This document shows positions 1 to 9,018 of a DNA stretch of 64,000 nt, piece by piece. Source of the stretch: Trichomonas vaginalis G3. Its lineage: Eukaryota > Parabasalia > Trichomonadida > Trichomonadidae. Position 1 is the stretch's first letter; each line of letters starts with the position of its first letter. A model generated the notes under the pieces. The model saw only the letters and a program-made list of their open reading frames with translations. It did not search any database and had not been told where the DNA came from. Position numbers and translations under genes: made by a program. Location: contig NC_067203.1 in the NCBI RefSeq assembly GCF_026262505.1, positions 15,388,392 through 15,452,391 on the forward strand, in the 5' to 3' direction.

Positions 1-206
1 TCACGACATAGAAATCATGAAAATGATTCTTATTTACTTGGTAGATGGTTGCCATTTAATTACAAATTATAGCTTCAATCCATAAAATCCTCAAAAAAAT
101 ATTAAATCAATCTTTTCCTTACATAATAAGGGAGATGTTTTTCCATGACAAGTTGAATAATTGAATCCATTTTAGAATAAGATATATCCATGAATCTTCG
201 AATATA
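1..206. other. AT-rich host flank without a gene
   Basis: No open frame of useful length and no repeat were seen here. The sequence is strongly AT-rich like the other host intergenic stretches. It ends at the TA that borders the inverted-repeat element next to it. Confidence 0.6.
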
Positions 207-1474
207 CCCAGATTTTCCTTACTTTTACCACCCCTTTAAAGCTGGGGACACCGCCTATCGTTGGGAATAGCTATTAAATAGAACCACCAAGGGTATTTTT
301 CGAACTGCCGGTGTAGTGTAGTGGAAATATGCGATATATCGATTCATTATGCCAAGGTTTGATTCCCATTTAGCCAATTTTTTTCTTTTTTGGATCATGA
401 ATTTTTTTTGGGTCACTATAAGATTTGTTTCATGTTCTAAATCTGCTGCATATGTAATCTATTTTTATTTACCTATTTTTTAAAAATCTATTGGATTGCC
501 AAATTTGAATCTATTTAAAATCATAAAAATCCAAAAAAACTATAAATATATGTTTTATGCATAGTGCCGATACTCAAATATCAGATTACTTAGATCCATG
601 AATAATATCCGAATTTTTTTTCTTAAAATTAAACTTCAAAACTTCTTGCAATCTTATTCTTAATCAATTGTAAATTTTTAAAACCATTTTTTAAAATAAT
701 TTTGCATAAATTTTATTCTCATGTTGTTTTAATCGAAAATTGATACATTTTCAAAAAAATAATATTGACTTATGAAATTCATTTTTAAGGTGAAATAGTA
801 TTTTTTTATTAAAGTATATGAATAATATATAAAAATTAATGAATAATATAAGCAGATTTTTAGTTTACAAAACAAATATGAGCAATGCAATTTCAAACTT
901 TTGCTGGCAATTTCGATATTGCTCAAGTTTGTAGTATTTGTGATACCTATAACATCGGCTTAATCAAAATTCGATTTTTCTTATGAGTTATTGAGAAAAT
1001 TTGATTGCAATGAGAAGGATTTCGACGTTTTTGATAAACTAAGAGCTGAGCTTTAGGAGTTCAGTTCATTTATGGCTGTAGTTTGATGCGTAGATCTCTT
1101 TTTTATTGTAAATTCTTTCAGCATGGAGATCGAGAATGAATCTTTTGAGAACTTTATGAGTTTTTACACCCGTAAAGAGGTCCTTCGAGGAAAGATAGTC
1201 CAGACTACATGAAGATGTGGGTTAACCAAAAAAATCCGATGGTTTCCCCATATTCATGTAGATCTTCGAAAAAATGAGCACCAAAAAAGCCAAAAAAATA
1301 GGCTTTTTATTGGATTTGTACACTAGATCAATAACCTATTTAGGATCTGACACTCTTTTTAGCCAGAGATATGAGGTCCTTTCTAGGAAAACGATCTATT
1401 CATCCATAAAAAAAATGAATTATCGTTTTCCCCAGAAATTACATGGGGAGTGGTAAAAGTAAGGAAAATCTGGG
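207..1474. mobile_element. Non-coding TIR transposon flanked by TA, mariner-like
   Basis: A 25-26 bp perfect inverted repeat lies at 206-231 and 1450-1475. Its outer end reads CCCAGATTTTCC and it is bordered by TA on both sides (205-206 and 1475-1476), the target duplication expected of Tc1/mariner elements. Weaker similarity continues for about 25 bp inside each end. The length of 1.27 kb fits a mariner, but no transposase frame is seen; the only small frame (1274-1456, 60 codons) has no recognised domain. The right third is rich in hairpins: arms 1205-1213/1253-1261 and a long one at 1386-1403/1415-1432. The best reading is a non-autonomous or fully decayed Tc1/mariner-type element. Its family is not identified. 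Confidence 0.6.
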
Positions 1475-1475
1475 T

Positions 1476-1851
1476 AATTTTGCAATTACTCAGCAAATTA
1501 TATTTAATGCAAAAGATAGTAGTTTTTATACCAAGCATTGAATAACTTGAATAAAATACTTTATATTGATATTATATGTTGTTCAAAGAAAAAAATATTT
1601 AAAAATATTTGAATTTCTAATAATTTTCACAGAATTAATCATCAGTGTGTATCATTTTATAAACTCTGTCTTTGAGACTTTAAATTTTGTGACGATTTTA
1701 GATGAAAGATATAATAAGCGAACTTGTGTTCAAGAATAGCACCAAGTTGATGACGTGATATCACTTCTTAAATGTTAGCATAAATTGTTGTGCTAATTCG
1801 CAAAATCCACGCCTTGATAAGCATGTAAAAAAATGAAGCACGTTTAGAAAT
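1476..1851. other. Intergenic region upstream of the coiled-coil gene
   Basis: AT-rich with no gene. A sequence close to the T. vaginalis initiator (TCACTTCTTAA, near 1761) lies about 85 bases before the next start codon. That is farther than the short leaders usual in this parasite, so its role as the start site is doubtful. Two short out-of-frame ATGs lie between it and the gene. Confidence 0.4.
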
Positions 1852-3324
1852 ATGGAGTATTCTTATGAGTCATATTCATATTTATCAGATAATAAGCAAA
1901 ATGACTCTATTCCATCATATACAACGATTGGAACATCCACAGTTCAAGATACTGCAGAACAAATAACAAATTTTCAAAATGAGATATTAAATCAAGCAAA
2001 GTTGATTGATTTCTATATATCAAATATCAATAAAAGGGACTCGAATACTGAAATATTTCATCGGCTTCAAGATTTATTCAAATTGTTCAAGGCAGAGCTA
2101 AATCTCAATTTTTCAATAAGAAAAGTGTTGATCCAGGAAAGATCTACTAATGAAAAGTTAACTTCTACATGCATTTCTAGCTATACTCAACTTAACGAAT
2201 TTTTCTCCAAATTATCATCAATAACTGGAATTGAAATCAAAAGTCTTGATGATACCATTAATGTTATTGATAATGCCGTGAAAAATGGTTTATTCTCCAA
2301 TAAAAAACGTTTGTTGCACCGCAATCGTAAATTAAGACAAAAACTCTTAGACATACAAAGCCAATATGAAGAATGTCAAGCCCAGCACTCTTTAGAAATT
2401 GCAGAAATGCAAGCTAAAATTGAAAATGCAGCCAATACTGAATTTGAATTACTCGAATTAAGGAAAATCCATAATGAAGATGCTGAAACAATCAAATCTC
2501 TGGTTATGCAAAAGAAAAATGAAGTAGAGCAATTGTCCATGCAGATTAAGTCCCAACAATATTCAAAAATGAATGATTATTATGAGATCAAAAGAAAAAA
2601 TGAATCATTAGTTCAAGAAATAGCCAGTATGAAGAATGAATTGCAAAGTATTAAATCTAAACTCGATACTACAATTAAGGAACGTGATGATTTGATAAGT
2701 AAGCTCAAAAACAACGAATCAAATCAAAATCAAATTAAAAACTTAGAACAAGAATTATTGCAAAAGGAAGAAGAAAACATACGGCTTAGAAGAGAAAGGA
2801 AAGCTTTAACAAGATGTGTTAATGAGAGCAAAACTACAAAGCAAGTGTATATTGATAAAATTGATGAACTCCAACGTAAACTGTTGATTATTGAAAATAA
2901 AGCCAAAAAGAAGAATATTTCTAATGATGAGGAATACAAGAATCTCCAATGCAGCTTGGCAAACGCAATCAATAAGATAAAGCGCCTTGAAAATGAAAAC
3001 TCAAGATTAACTTCCGATTCTTCTTATACTGGAGAATCAGAAATGATTATCAAAGCTTTTCATGATCTAAAATATGCTTTGCAATTAGATGATCGAGCAA
3101 GCCCGCAAGAAGTTGTTAAGTATATTGTCTCTGCATTGAATAACCAAAAGGATTCTACAGATTTTATAATGAATGATAATGAATCTGTTTCAAGGTGTTC
3201 AAGTTTTACATCTGCGCCTGTATCATATGAAAAATACTGCGGAAATGCATTACAAGAAGAAATAGATGCGCTTCAAAGAGAGGTTATTAATCTCAATGGA
3301 GAAGTTATTAAATACTCTAAGTAA
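1852..3324 (+). CDS. Long coiled-coil protein (host)
   Basis: A 490-residue protein. Residues 1-40 are Ser/Tyr/Thr-rich and probably disordered. From about residue 150 to 400 the sequence is almost entirely heptad-like, rich in Glu, Lys, Gln, Leu and Asn, as in long coiled coils. A short Ser-rich stretch (about 445-460) is followed by a last helical segment. There is no signal peptide, membrane segment or catalytic motif. Proteins of this kind are a large family in T. vaginalis, often named only for their coiled coils, and act as structural or scaffold proteins. The stop codon TAA is followed by A, giving TAAA at the gene end, which matches the polyadenylation signal known to overlap stop codons in this parasite. 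Element A inserted about 175 bp downstream. The exact function is unknown. Confidence 0.8.
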   Translation: MEYSYESYSYLSDNKQNDSIPSYTTIGTSTVQDTAEQITNFQNEILNQAKLIDFYISNINKRDSNTEIFHRLQDLFKLFKAELNLNFSIRKVLIQERSTNEKLTSTCISSYTQLNEFFSKLSSITGIEIKSLDDTINVIDNAVKNGLFSNKKRLLHRNRKLRQKLLDIQSQYEECQAQHSLEIAEMQAKIENAANTEFELLELRKIHNEDAETIKSLVMQKKNEVEQLSMQIKSQQYSKMNDYYEIKRKNESLVQEIASMKNELQSIKSKLDTTIKERDDLISKLKNNESNQNQIKNLEQELLQKEEENIRLRRERKALTRCVNESKTTKQVYIDKIDELQRKLLIIENKAKKKNISNDEEYKNLQCSLANAINKIKRLENENSRLTSDSSYTGESEMIIKAFHDLKYALQLDDRASPQEVVKYIVSALNNQKDSTDFIMNDNESVSRCSSFTSAPVSYEKYCGNALQEEIDALQREVINLNGEVIKYSK

Positions 3325-3493
3325 ATTGTTATGTTTGTTATTCTTTTAATTGCATCTAATCTATTTCAGAAATGTTAAGGTAACGACGAGCTCCGTTTTC
3401 ATTTTTTTCTGTCTGAGAATTGTCGCCTATTTACGATCATACGTATTATCTAAAGATTTCGGCATACAACATTGAAATATAAAAGAGTTTCCT

Positions 3494-3495
<2 letters not shown>
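3325..3495. other. Host 3' flank before element A
   Basis: A short AT-rich stretch between the stop of the coiled-coil gene and the target duplication of element A. No gene or repeat is seen. Confidence 0.5.

Positions 3496-3500
<5 letters not shown>
3496..3500. repeat. Target site duplication of element A, left copy
   Basis: AATTT immediately before the poly(A) tip of element A. The same five bases follow the poly(T) tip at the other end (28541-28545). Mavericks are known to make 5-6 bp duplications. The AT-rich context makes a chance match possible. Confidence 0.6.
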
Positions 3501-3529
<29 letters not shown>

Positions 3530-3797
3530 GAGTGGGGCTTCCAGGCACTTCGTGCCTTCTAGCCCTGAAGATGTTTAGTATAAATGAAGTTTTTTATTCG
3601 GAGGACCGAACCCCAGCCGACCAGCCGGTGATACTTTTTGTGTCGCTTTTCACAAATTATATATGTTTTCATCCTTTGTCAAGACTTCTTCGTAAATGTT
3701 TTGTCAAGACTTCTTCGTAATGAGTGTAAAGGACCAAAAAATAATGTTTAGGGTAGAAGGTTAGATCTAACCTCTTTTCTAACCTCTTTTCTAACCT
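3501..3797 (+). repeat. Left terminal inverted repeat of element A
   Basis: Begins with 27 A and GGG, then AGTGGGGCTTCC. Bases 3531-3797 match the reverse complement of 28250-28516 with no difference noticed. Two conserved blocks stand out. One is a hairpin at 3534-3566: outer stem GGGGCT/AGCCCT, a TCC/TCT internal loop, inner stem AGGCAC/GTGCCT. The other is a GC-rich block at 3600-3627 with CCAGCCGACCAGCCGG. The repeat also contains one GATC palindromic unit (3742-3797). Confidence 0.9.
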
Positions 3798-3862
3798 CTT
3801 GAATTTTCATGACTTCTTCGTATATGCTTTGTCAAGACTTCTTCATCGTAAATGTTTTGTCA
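3664..3862. repeat. 25 bp tandem motif and GATC palindrome at the left end
   Basis: Several copies of a roughly 25 bp unit reading TTTTGTCAAGACTTCTTCGT are interspersed with one palindromic GATC unit at 3742-3798. The same motif forms much longer arrays in element C (53636-54160 and 57395-57575). Confidence 0.75.
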
Positions 3863-3909
3863 CTTTTCTGTCACTTTTCGAGTAAAAACATTTTTATTAT
3901 TATATATAA

Positions 3910-4728
3910 ATGAATTTTACAAAACCACCGTTACCGTTCTTTGGAAATAAGAGTAGATGTAAAGATATTATATTGAGAGAACTTAAGAAACTACCGAATG
4001 GTCTAACATTTGGAGATTTGTTCGGTGGAAGTTTCTATATATCCCATTTATGTCATATAATATTCCCAGACTCAAAGATTATATGCAATGACTTCGACAA
4101 CTATATGGACCGTCTCAAACATATTCCAGACACAAACAATATATTGAAAGAGTTAAAAGAAAAGATACCTATAGGTAAGATGGAACGTATACCATTAGAT
4201 AAGAAAAATATTGTGAGAGAGGTTTTGAAAAAAGCAGAATATATAGACTGGGATAGTATATCTGCTAGACTATTATATAGTGGTTCTATAAGAGTTCATG
4301 ACATTGAAACACTTATGTCAAAAGTTTTATATCTTAACTATACAAATGTTTTCAAAGAGGACATAGAAAAATATATTGAGGGTATAGAGTTTGTGAGATG
4401 TCATTGGACAGAGTTGTATGAAAAATATAAAGACAAGGAAAATGTTTTCTTTATAGTGGACCCGCCGTTCTATAACACATGGGATTTTCAATACCAAGTA
4501 GACTGGACTTTGAGAGACTCTTTAGAAACTTTAGACGTTATACATAACCATCCATGCTTTTACTTTACATCCGATAAAAGTGGTTTGGAAACCGTTATGA
4601 GATGGTTAGAGGACATACATGACTATGAGTTTATATATGACAAGATAGAATATGAGAGAGGTCCTATAAACTGGAGAAAGTGTCACAATAAAGAAATTTT
4701 ATTAGTAAGTAAATGTGGTTTGAAATAG
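3910..4728 (+). CDS. D12-class (Dam-like) adenine DNA methyltransferase, element A
   Basis: 272 residues, the usual size for DpnM/Dam-family N6-adenine methyltransferases. Residues 6-15 (LPFFGNKSRC) match the N-terminal glycine/lysine segment, residues 34-42 (FGDLFGGSF) form the SAM-binding motif, and VDPPFYNT (near residue 180) is the DPPY-type catalytic motif. Such enzymes methylate adenine, often within GATC, but the specificity here is inferred, not shown. It is the first gene inside the left repeat and is read inwards. Its 3' end overlaps the small membrane-peptide frame that follows. N6-methyladenine is known as the main DNA methyl mark in T. vaginalis. Confidence 0.85.
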   Translation: MNFTKPPLPFFGNKSRCKDIILRELKKLPNGLTFGDLFGGSFYISHLCHIIFPDSKIICNDFDNYMDRLKHIPDTNNILKELKEKIPIGKMERIPLDKKNIVREVLKKAEYIDWDSISARLLYSGSIRVHDIETLMSKVLYLNYTNVFKEDIEKYIEGIEFVRCHWTELYEKYKDKENVFFIVDPPFYNTWDFQYQVDWTLRDSLETLDVIHNHPCFYFTSDKSGLETVMRWLEDIHDYEFIYDKIEYERGPINWRKCHNKEILLVSKCGLK

Positions 4729-4844
4729 GACTACTTGTTTTAGGTTTTTTCCATTGTGTCATTTATTTATTTGACGTGGCAGAAAAGTACAGAGAATATG
4801 AAGATGAACCAATGCCTGCAAATGTTCAGTATATGTACTCGTAA
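4713..4844 (+). CDS. 43-residue membrane micropeptide, element A
   Basis: The frame starts MWFEIGLLVLGF, overlaps the last 16 bases of the methyltransferase in another frame and ends with an acidic, hydrophilic tail (YREYEDEPMPAN). Residues 4-20 form one hydrophobic membrane-spanning segment. The same frame and length recur in element B at 31776-31907 with a single residue change noticed. Size and topology resemble small viral membrane proteins, but no family is recognised. Confidence 0.55.
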   Translation: MWFEIGLLVLGFFHCVIYLFDVAEKYREYEDEPMPANVQYMYS

Positions 4845-4867
4845 GAGATATTTTTATCTAATATTAA

Positions 4868-5230
4868 ATGGACGCACAGAACTTAGCGAATGCACAGCAA
4901 CCTGGACAACCAAACCCAGAGAATATTCCAAATGAAGTTAGAATACAAACTGCAATGGCAAACTATGGTCAAGTGCCAACAGATGTACAAATGCAAACTG
5001 CCATGTCAAATGACGCTGCGTTAGGTTTGCCACCATGGTATGCAAATATGAGATGGAAAGAGTTTTATACAAACCCTGAAGTGGGATATAAACAACTTTA
5101 TGCAGATGACGCGAACACAGGAGTTGACCCAGAATATGTTTTCTACCAGAGGAGAAACAGAATGTATGAGCTCCAGTTAAAGAATGCTATGGAACTCAAC
5201 AGGAAACGTAAGAGACTAGGCGGACATTAG
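4868..5230 (+). CDS. Unknown 120-residue Gln/Asn-rich protein, element A
   Basis: Not recognised. The N-terminus is rich in Ala, Gln, Asn and Pro and holds an internal repeat: VRIQTAMANYGQVP is followed by VQMQTAMSNDAALG. The C-terminus is basic (NRKRKRLGGH). It is followed after 18 bases by the amphipathic peptide gene, and a TTTTTA box lies 11 bases before its start. Position among virion-type genes suggests a small structural or DNA-binding role; that is inference. Confidence 0.6.
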   Translation: MDAQNLANAQQPGQPNPENIPNEVRIQTAMANYGQVPTDVQMQTAMSNDAALGLPPWYANMRWKEFYTNPEVGYKQLYADDANTGVDPEYVFYQRRNRMYELQLKNAMELNRKRKRLGGH

Positions 5231-5248
5231 ATTTTTACATATAGTAAA

Positions 5249-5491
5249 ATGGGTTTCTTCAGTAGTATTGGAAACTTCTTTCGAAATGTTGGAAGAGGTA
5301 TATGGAATGGAATAAAAACCGTAGGAAAAGGAATTTGGAACGGAGTCAAAAATATTGGTAAAAGAGTAGGTCAGTTTGTTGGTATTATACCTAAAGACCC
5401 TGAACCAGAAGAACAAGCTCCTGTTATACAACAGCCTGAACCTGCACCACAGTCTAGTTGGCAACCAAATCCAACACCTCAACCGTATTAA
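5249..5491 (+). CDS. Amphipathic pVI/pX-like virion peptide, element A
   Basis: 80 residues. Residues 1-45 form glycine-spaced amphipathic repeats (GIWNGIKTVGKGIWNGVKNIG), positively charged and likely membrane-active. Residues 50-80 are a Pro/Gln-rich tail. This layout is reminiscent of the small internal capsid proteins of adenovirus-like lineages. No sequence homology is claimed. It ends just short of the penton-like gene on the other strand. A TTTTTA box lies 11 bases upstream of the ATG. Confidence 0.5.
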   Translation: MGFFSSIGNFFRNVGRGIWNGIKTVGKGIWNGVKNIGKRVGQFVGIIPKDPEPEEQAPVIQQPEPAPQSSWQPNPTPQPY

Positions 5492-5495
5492 AAAA

Positions 5496-6344
5496 TTATA
5501 TTTTTACCGTTCGATAGTAGTTGTATATGAAACTAAGTTCTAAGTAAAATGCGTGGTATAATGGAATTATTCTTTTTCTTCCATCTGTAGTAAACCATAC
5601 TTGAAAGTCTGAAATACTTCCACTTGGTGGTTCGTATAACTTTGTAGGTTTTTCGTAAAAGTCATTTGCCAAGCATAAGAAAGAGTTTTGGGCGCCAGAA
5701 AATGAAGCATGAACAATAATAGCATCTTGGTCGAAAACATTTTCATATGTTCCATTAGGGTTTTCGACTTCATAAAAGTCTGGGTGTACTGGATATTCTG
5801 CAGGCTGATTTAACATCCTCATAAATCTATACCATGCCAAGTTGTTATATTTTGTAGAAATATAAACGTTTTCTCCAAGGTCTTCTATTTTATTGATTTT
5901 AACAGTTGCATTTTTCCTGTCATAAATAATATCGAGATGGTACTCTCCTTCGTCAATGTTATACTGGTTTGCATATTCGATATAGATGTCGTTTATTTTT
6001 TCTTGAAAAGCTTGAAGAGTTGTTTCTAAGTTTACAAGCAAACTAACTTGTAAAAGTTTTCCCTGTTCAAATTTCTCATGCATACGTTTTTCTTTGTTAT
6101 AGTATCGAACTTCAAAACCGACCGTAAATGGGAAACCATGTATGGCTTCTGAAATGAACTTCATTCTACGAAAGCCAATAGCTTTTGTGACGGATGGGTC
6201 TCTTAACCATCTTAACGGGTAGTCAAAACGATAGCCTTCATGCTTTACGGTCTCTGTCTCAAACTTTTGACCTACATTAGTAAAAAGTTCATCTAATGGT
6301 TTAGTTGTAGCAACTCTTGAATTTTCTTTTTCTATTGGAAGCAT
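5496..6344 (-). CDS. Penton-like minor capsid candidate 1, element A
   Basis: 282 residues and open. It is a paralogue of the protein at 12101-12961: both begin with a short charged segment, then TKPLD..FTN, a YRFDYP.RWL motif and AIGFRR. Both end with YEPPS.S.SDFQVWFTT and IIPLY..FYLELSFIYNY. The high beta content and size fit a single-jelly-roll minor capsid (penton) protein, a part expected in Mavericks; this assignment is inference. It is divergent from the fibre gene with only 18 bp between the two start codons. Confidence 0.6.
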   Translation of the reverse strand: MLPIEKENSRVATTKPLDELFTNVGQKFETETVKHEGYRFDYPLRWLRDPSVTKAIGFRRMKFISEAIHGFPFTVGFEVRYYNKEKRMHEKFEQGKLLQVSLLVNLETTLQAFQEKINDIYIEYANQYNIDEGEYHLDIIYDRKNATVKINKIEDLGENVYISTKYNNLAWYRFMRMLNQPAEYPVHPDFYEVENPNGTYENVFDQDAIIVHASFSGAQNSFLCLANDFYEKPTKLYEPPSGSISDFQVWFTTDGRKRIIPLYHAFYLELSFIYNYYRTVKI

Positions 6345-6362
6345 ATTTTATCTAGAATAAAA
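6345..6362. promoter_or_regulatory. 18 bp divergent promoter between penton-like and fibre genes
   Basis: The two start codons face away from each other across ATTTTATCTAGAATAAAA, a near-palindrome that gives each gene a T(4-5)A box. The same spacer with one change occurs in element B (33405-33422). Similar 17-18 bp divergent spacers lie at 8582-8598, 22691-22708 and 47377-47394. Confidence 0.6.
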
Positions 6363-7626
6363 ATGTCGAAAGATATTGCTTCCATGAGAGAAATACAACA
6401 CAACCGACAACTCATTATGCAAGCTCTAAATAAGAACACAACAAACTTTTCAAACTATTCTAAGATATCTGAGTCATTGAAAGAAGGAAACTTAAAACTG
6501 ACATTAAACCCAATGACAGATGAGTTTCTGTTTCAAGACAATAAGAACCATACTGTCTGTATAAATCCAACAAAAGGAACTTTAAACGAGAAACCTATAA
6601 ATGAACTTCTTTTGAAAGCAGATATTGACAACAAAGCTGACAAAGAATATGTAGACGATGCAATAGCAAAAGAAGAAGAAAGAGCTAACAATGCTTATGC
6701 AACAAAAGAACATACTCATCCTGAACTAGCAGACAAAACATATGTTGACAATAAAATGTCAAGTGAAGTGACAAGAGCTGAAAACGAATATTCTAAAAGA
6801 CTCATATACATTCTATATCTGAAATAACAGACTTACAAGAAACCTTAAACAGTAAAAGTGCCGTTGGACATACACATACATCTTCTGAAATAACAGACTT
6901 AAACGTTAGCCTTGAAAAGAAAAGCAGACAAGAAACCATACACATGATTTCTTCACAACTGTTGCTATAGAAAGTATTGAAGGAACGGTTGAAGAAACTG
7001 GTGGGATGCATATATTGTAAACTCCTAACTTTCCACAAGGTTTAACATCGGATGACGACATAACGACGATGAGAACATTAGATGTAAAGATGTTTATGTC
7101 ATGAAGGATGAATATAATATTAAATTCACTGCTCAAGATTTTATATGACAAGAAAGCAGACAAAACAGAGCTTCAAACATTAAAGACAGAAATAATCAAA
7201 CATTATATCCTATAGTTCTATTTATACGTCATGAACTCTACCAGACCAGAAAACAGTTCTGGGTTTTAGGAAACTTGGACTCAATATAGTCGACAGGTTT
7301 TTGTATTGTGCAAACTCTTCAAAGGAAACAGGTGGAAGTAAAACGATTTCAGGTGAAAATTTACCTGCACACAGTCACTACAATAGATTTAAGTACATCT
7401 CAAGCAGGTTGGCATAAGCATAAATTTTGGGATTGGTCAGCAATGAAAAAAGGTAAGGATATGATGTTAAAGACGACGTTCAGTTTGCTATAAATTGTTT
7501 CTGGGTAACACTCAGGGAGATGGAAACCATACACATCGCGTTTCAGGATATACGCAAACAACGGGACAAAGTAAGATTATATGCCACCTTACATGACAGT
7601 TTTACGCATGGTATAGAAATGCTTAG
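6363..7626 (+). pseudogene. Phage-type collar fibre part, element A, broken
   Basis: Not open throughout in this copy. The N-terminal part has Ala/Lys/Asp repeats (NKADKEYVDDA). The shaft has repeats with GHTHTSSEITDL-type motifs, as in phage tail fibres. The end of the region carries the pieces of a phage tail-collar domain (see the element B and C copies for the same signature). Such proteins are receptor-binding fibres of phages and some large viruses. The last codons overlap the integrase stop on the other strand. Confidence 0.7.
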
Positions 7627-8581
7627 TCGTCATTTTCAACTTCTTTAGCATATTCGTCAGGAGTTGTCTTATATTTGTTAGGAACTGTCTTTGAAAGTAT
7701 ACCACCTTGAACTTTGACAAGTTTGAAACGAGGTCTGACAATAGTAGTTTTATCTTCTGCTTGCAGTGTGTACATTTTGCCATGTTTGCCTAAAAACTTC
7801 ATAATATTCTCTTTGTATACTTTCTTCTATTTTTACGAACACGAATGTGAGTACCTGTCGAGTTCCATTGTTGTCATAGTCAATAGTATTTTCATATGGT
7901 CGCGTTTAGGTATTTCTATTTTTACTTTGTCACCTTTTCTGAAGTTTGAAGCCCGATTCTTTCTTGTTTGTCTCTTTTGACTAAATTATTAAATATATAG
8001 TCTTTCTCTAAGTCAGGGTTGTTTTTCATTTCTTCGGGGAGTGGTTTCCCAAACCTTTTTGTTTACGGTTATTGTAAATATTTAAACTTGTCTCATCTTT
8101 GCCATGGAGAAGTGTCTATATTTGTCGTCATATGACATTTTCATTTGCTTCACCACCTTGTGGTTGGTTTAAGTCTCTTAACATTTTTATACAACCGTCA
8201 ATGACACCAAGAGCAGAATGGTTTTTGGTCGACAATGAAATATTGGTTTACATTTTTTGAACGCAGATAGTTTTTTTACATCATCTGATTTGAAAGAACT
8301 TTCACAGTCAGATGTCAGTTTTGTTGGATGGTATTTGTCAACGAATATTGTCAAAGCAGTTTTTCACATCTAAAATATTTTTGGACCATAATGGTATGGC
8401 TTCACAGTATCTTGTGTTTTGACGACAAATATTAACCAGTATGGAGGTCCATCTGTTCTAACTCTCGGAATGTTTTCCAAGATATCCATAAACCAAGCAT
8501 TTGGTGTTGAACTAAAGATTTTTACATGAGTGCTTTCTTTGTTGCCTTAGAAACATAGGGGTCCTTGTTTGGATTCGTCAT
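7623..8581 (-). pseudogene. Retroviral-type integrase part, element A, broken
   Basis: The region corresponds to a Maverick DDE/D-type integrase: a core with LTSDCESSFKSDD around the second acidic residue and a basic C-terminal DNA-binding segment (RVRKNRRKYTREYYEVLGKHGK). It is not open as one frame here. It converges on the fibre gene so that the TTA/TAG stop triplets share two bases, and diverges from the pVI-like gene with a 17 bp spacer. Integrase inserts the element by its terminal repeats. Confidence 0.75.
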
Positions 8582-8598
8582 TTTTTACCCTATAAGAA
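8582..8598. promoter_or_regulatory. 17 bp divergent promoter, integrase / pVI-like gene
   Basis: Reads TTTTTACCCTATAAGAA towards the pVI-like gene, putting TTTTTA 11 bases before its ATG. The integrase start lies directly on the other side. Confidence 0.5.
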
Positions 8599-8999
8599 AT
8601 GGGTTTATTTGGCGCATTAGCAGGAGTTGCATCCAGATTTTTGCCCGCAGTTGGAACAATAGCCAGAGGTGCATTTGGAATTGGAAAGAAGATTTTGAGT
8701 ACATTAGGTATACTTAAAGAGAAAGCACAACCTATTATACAAACTGTACAGAAAGGTTGGGATGTAGCACGAGATGCAGCAATCTTATTCCAAATCCTGA
8801 AACAAGAGGAAAAGTTCAAGGATGGATGGACAATGTAGGAAGACAAGCAGGAAACTATTATAACAAAGCAAATGACTACTATAACCAAGCAGGACACTAT
8901 ATGGACCAAGGTGAAAGATTCTTTAACAGAGGATATAACCATGCACAACAGTGGGTAAACAATAACCAACCGCAACCACCTCAAACTTGGGGAATGTAA
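8599..8999 (+). pseudogene. pVI-like amphipathic virion protein part, element A
   Basis: The N-terminal 65 residues are glycine/alanine-rich and amphipathic (MGLFGALAGVASRFLPAVG), followed by a helical linker. The region ends with repeats of YYNKANDYYNQAGHYMDQ. A membrane-active N-terminus joined to a hydrophilic tail resembles adenoviral pVI in layout; homology is not shown. It does not read as a single frame in this copy. Confidence 0.55.
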
Positions 9000-9018
9000 A
9001 ATTTTTTACTGAGATGAA

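Noticed and set aside
307-376. tRNA-like stretch with an A-box (TAGTGTAGTGG) and a near B-box (GGTTTGATTCC) at tRNA spacing
   Set aside because: The acceptor, anticodon and T stems do not pair, so it is at best a decayed tRNA pseudogene and may be chance.
729-926. Small minus-strand frame rich in Phe, Tyr, Lys and Leu
   Set aside because: It is what AT-rich sequence gives by chance and lies inside the non-coding transposon.
3501-3527. Poly(A) run read as the tail of a retrotransposon
   Set aside because: The same tract with GGN stands in inverted orientation at both ends of element A and at the start of C, so it belongs to the terminal repeat.
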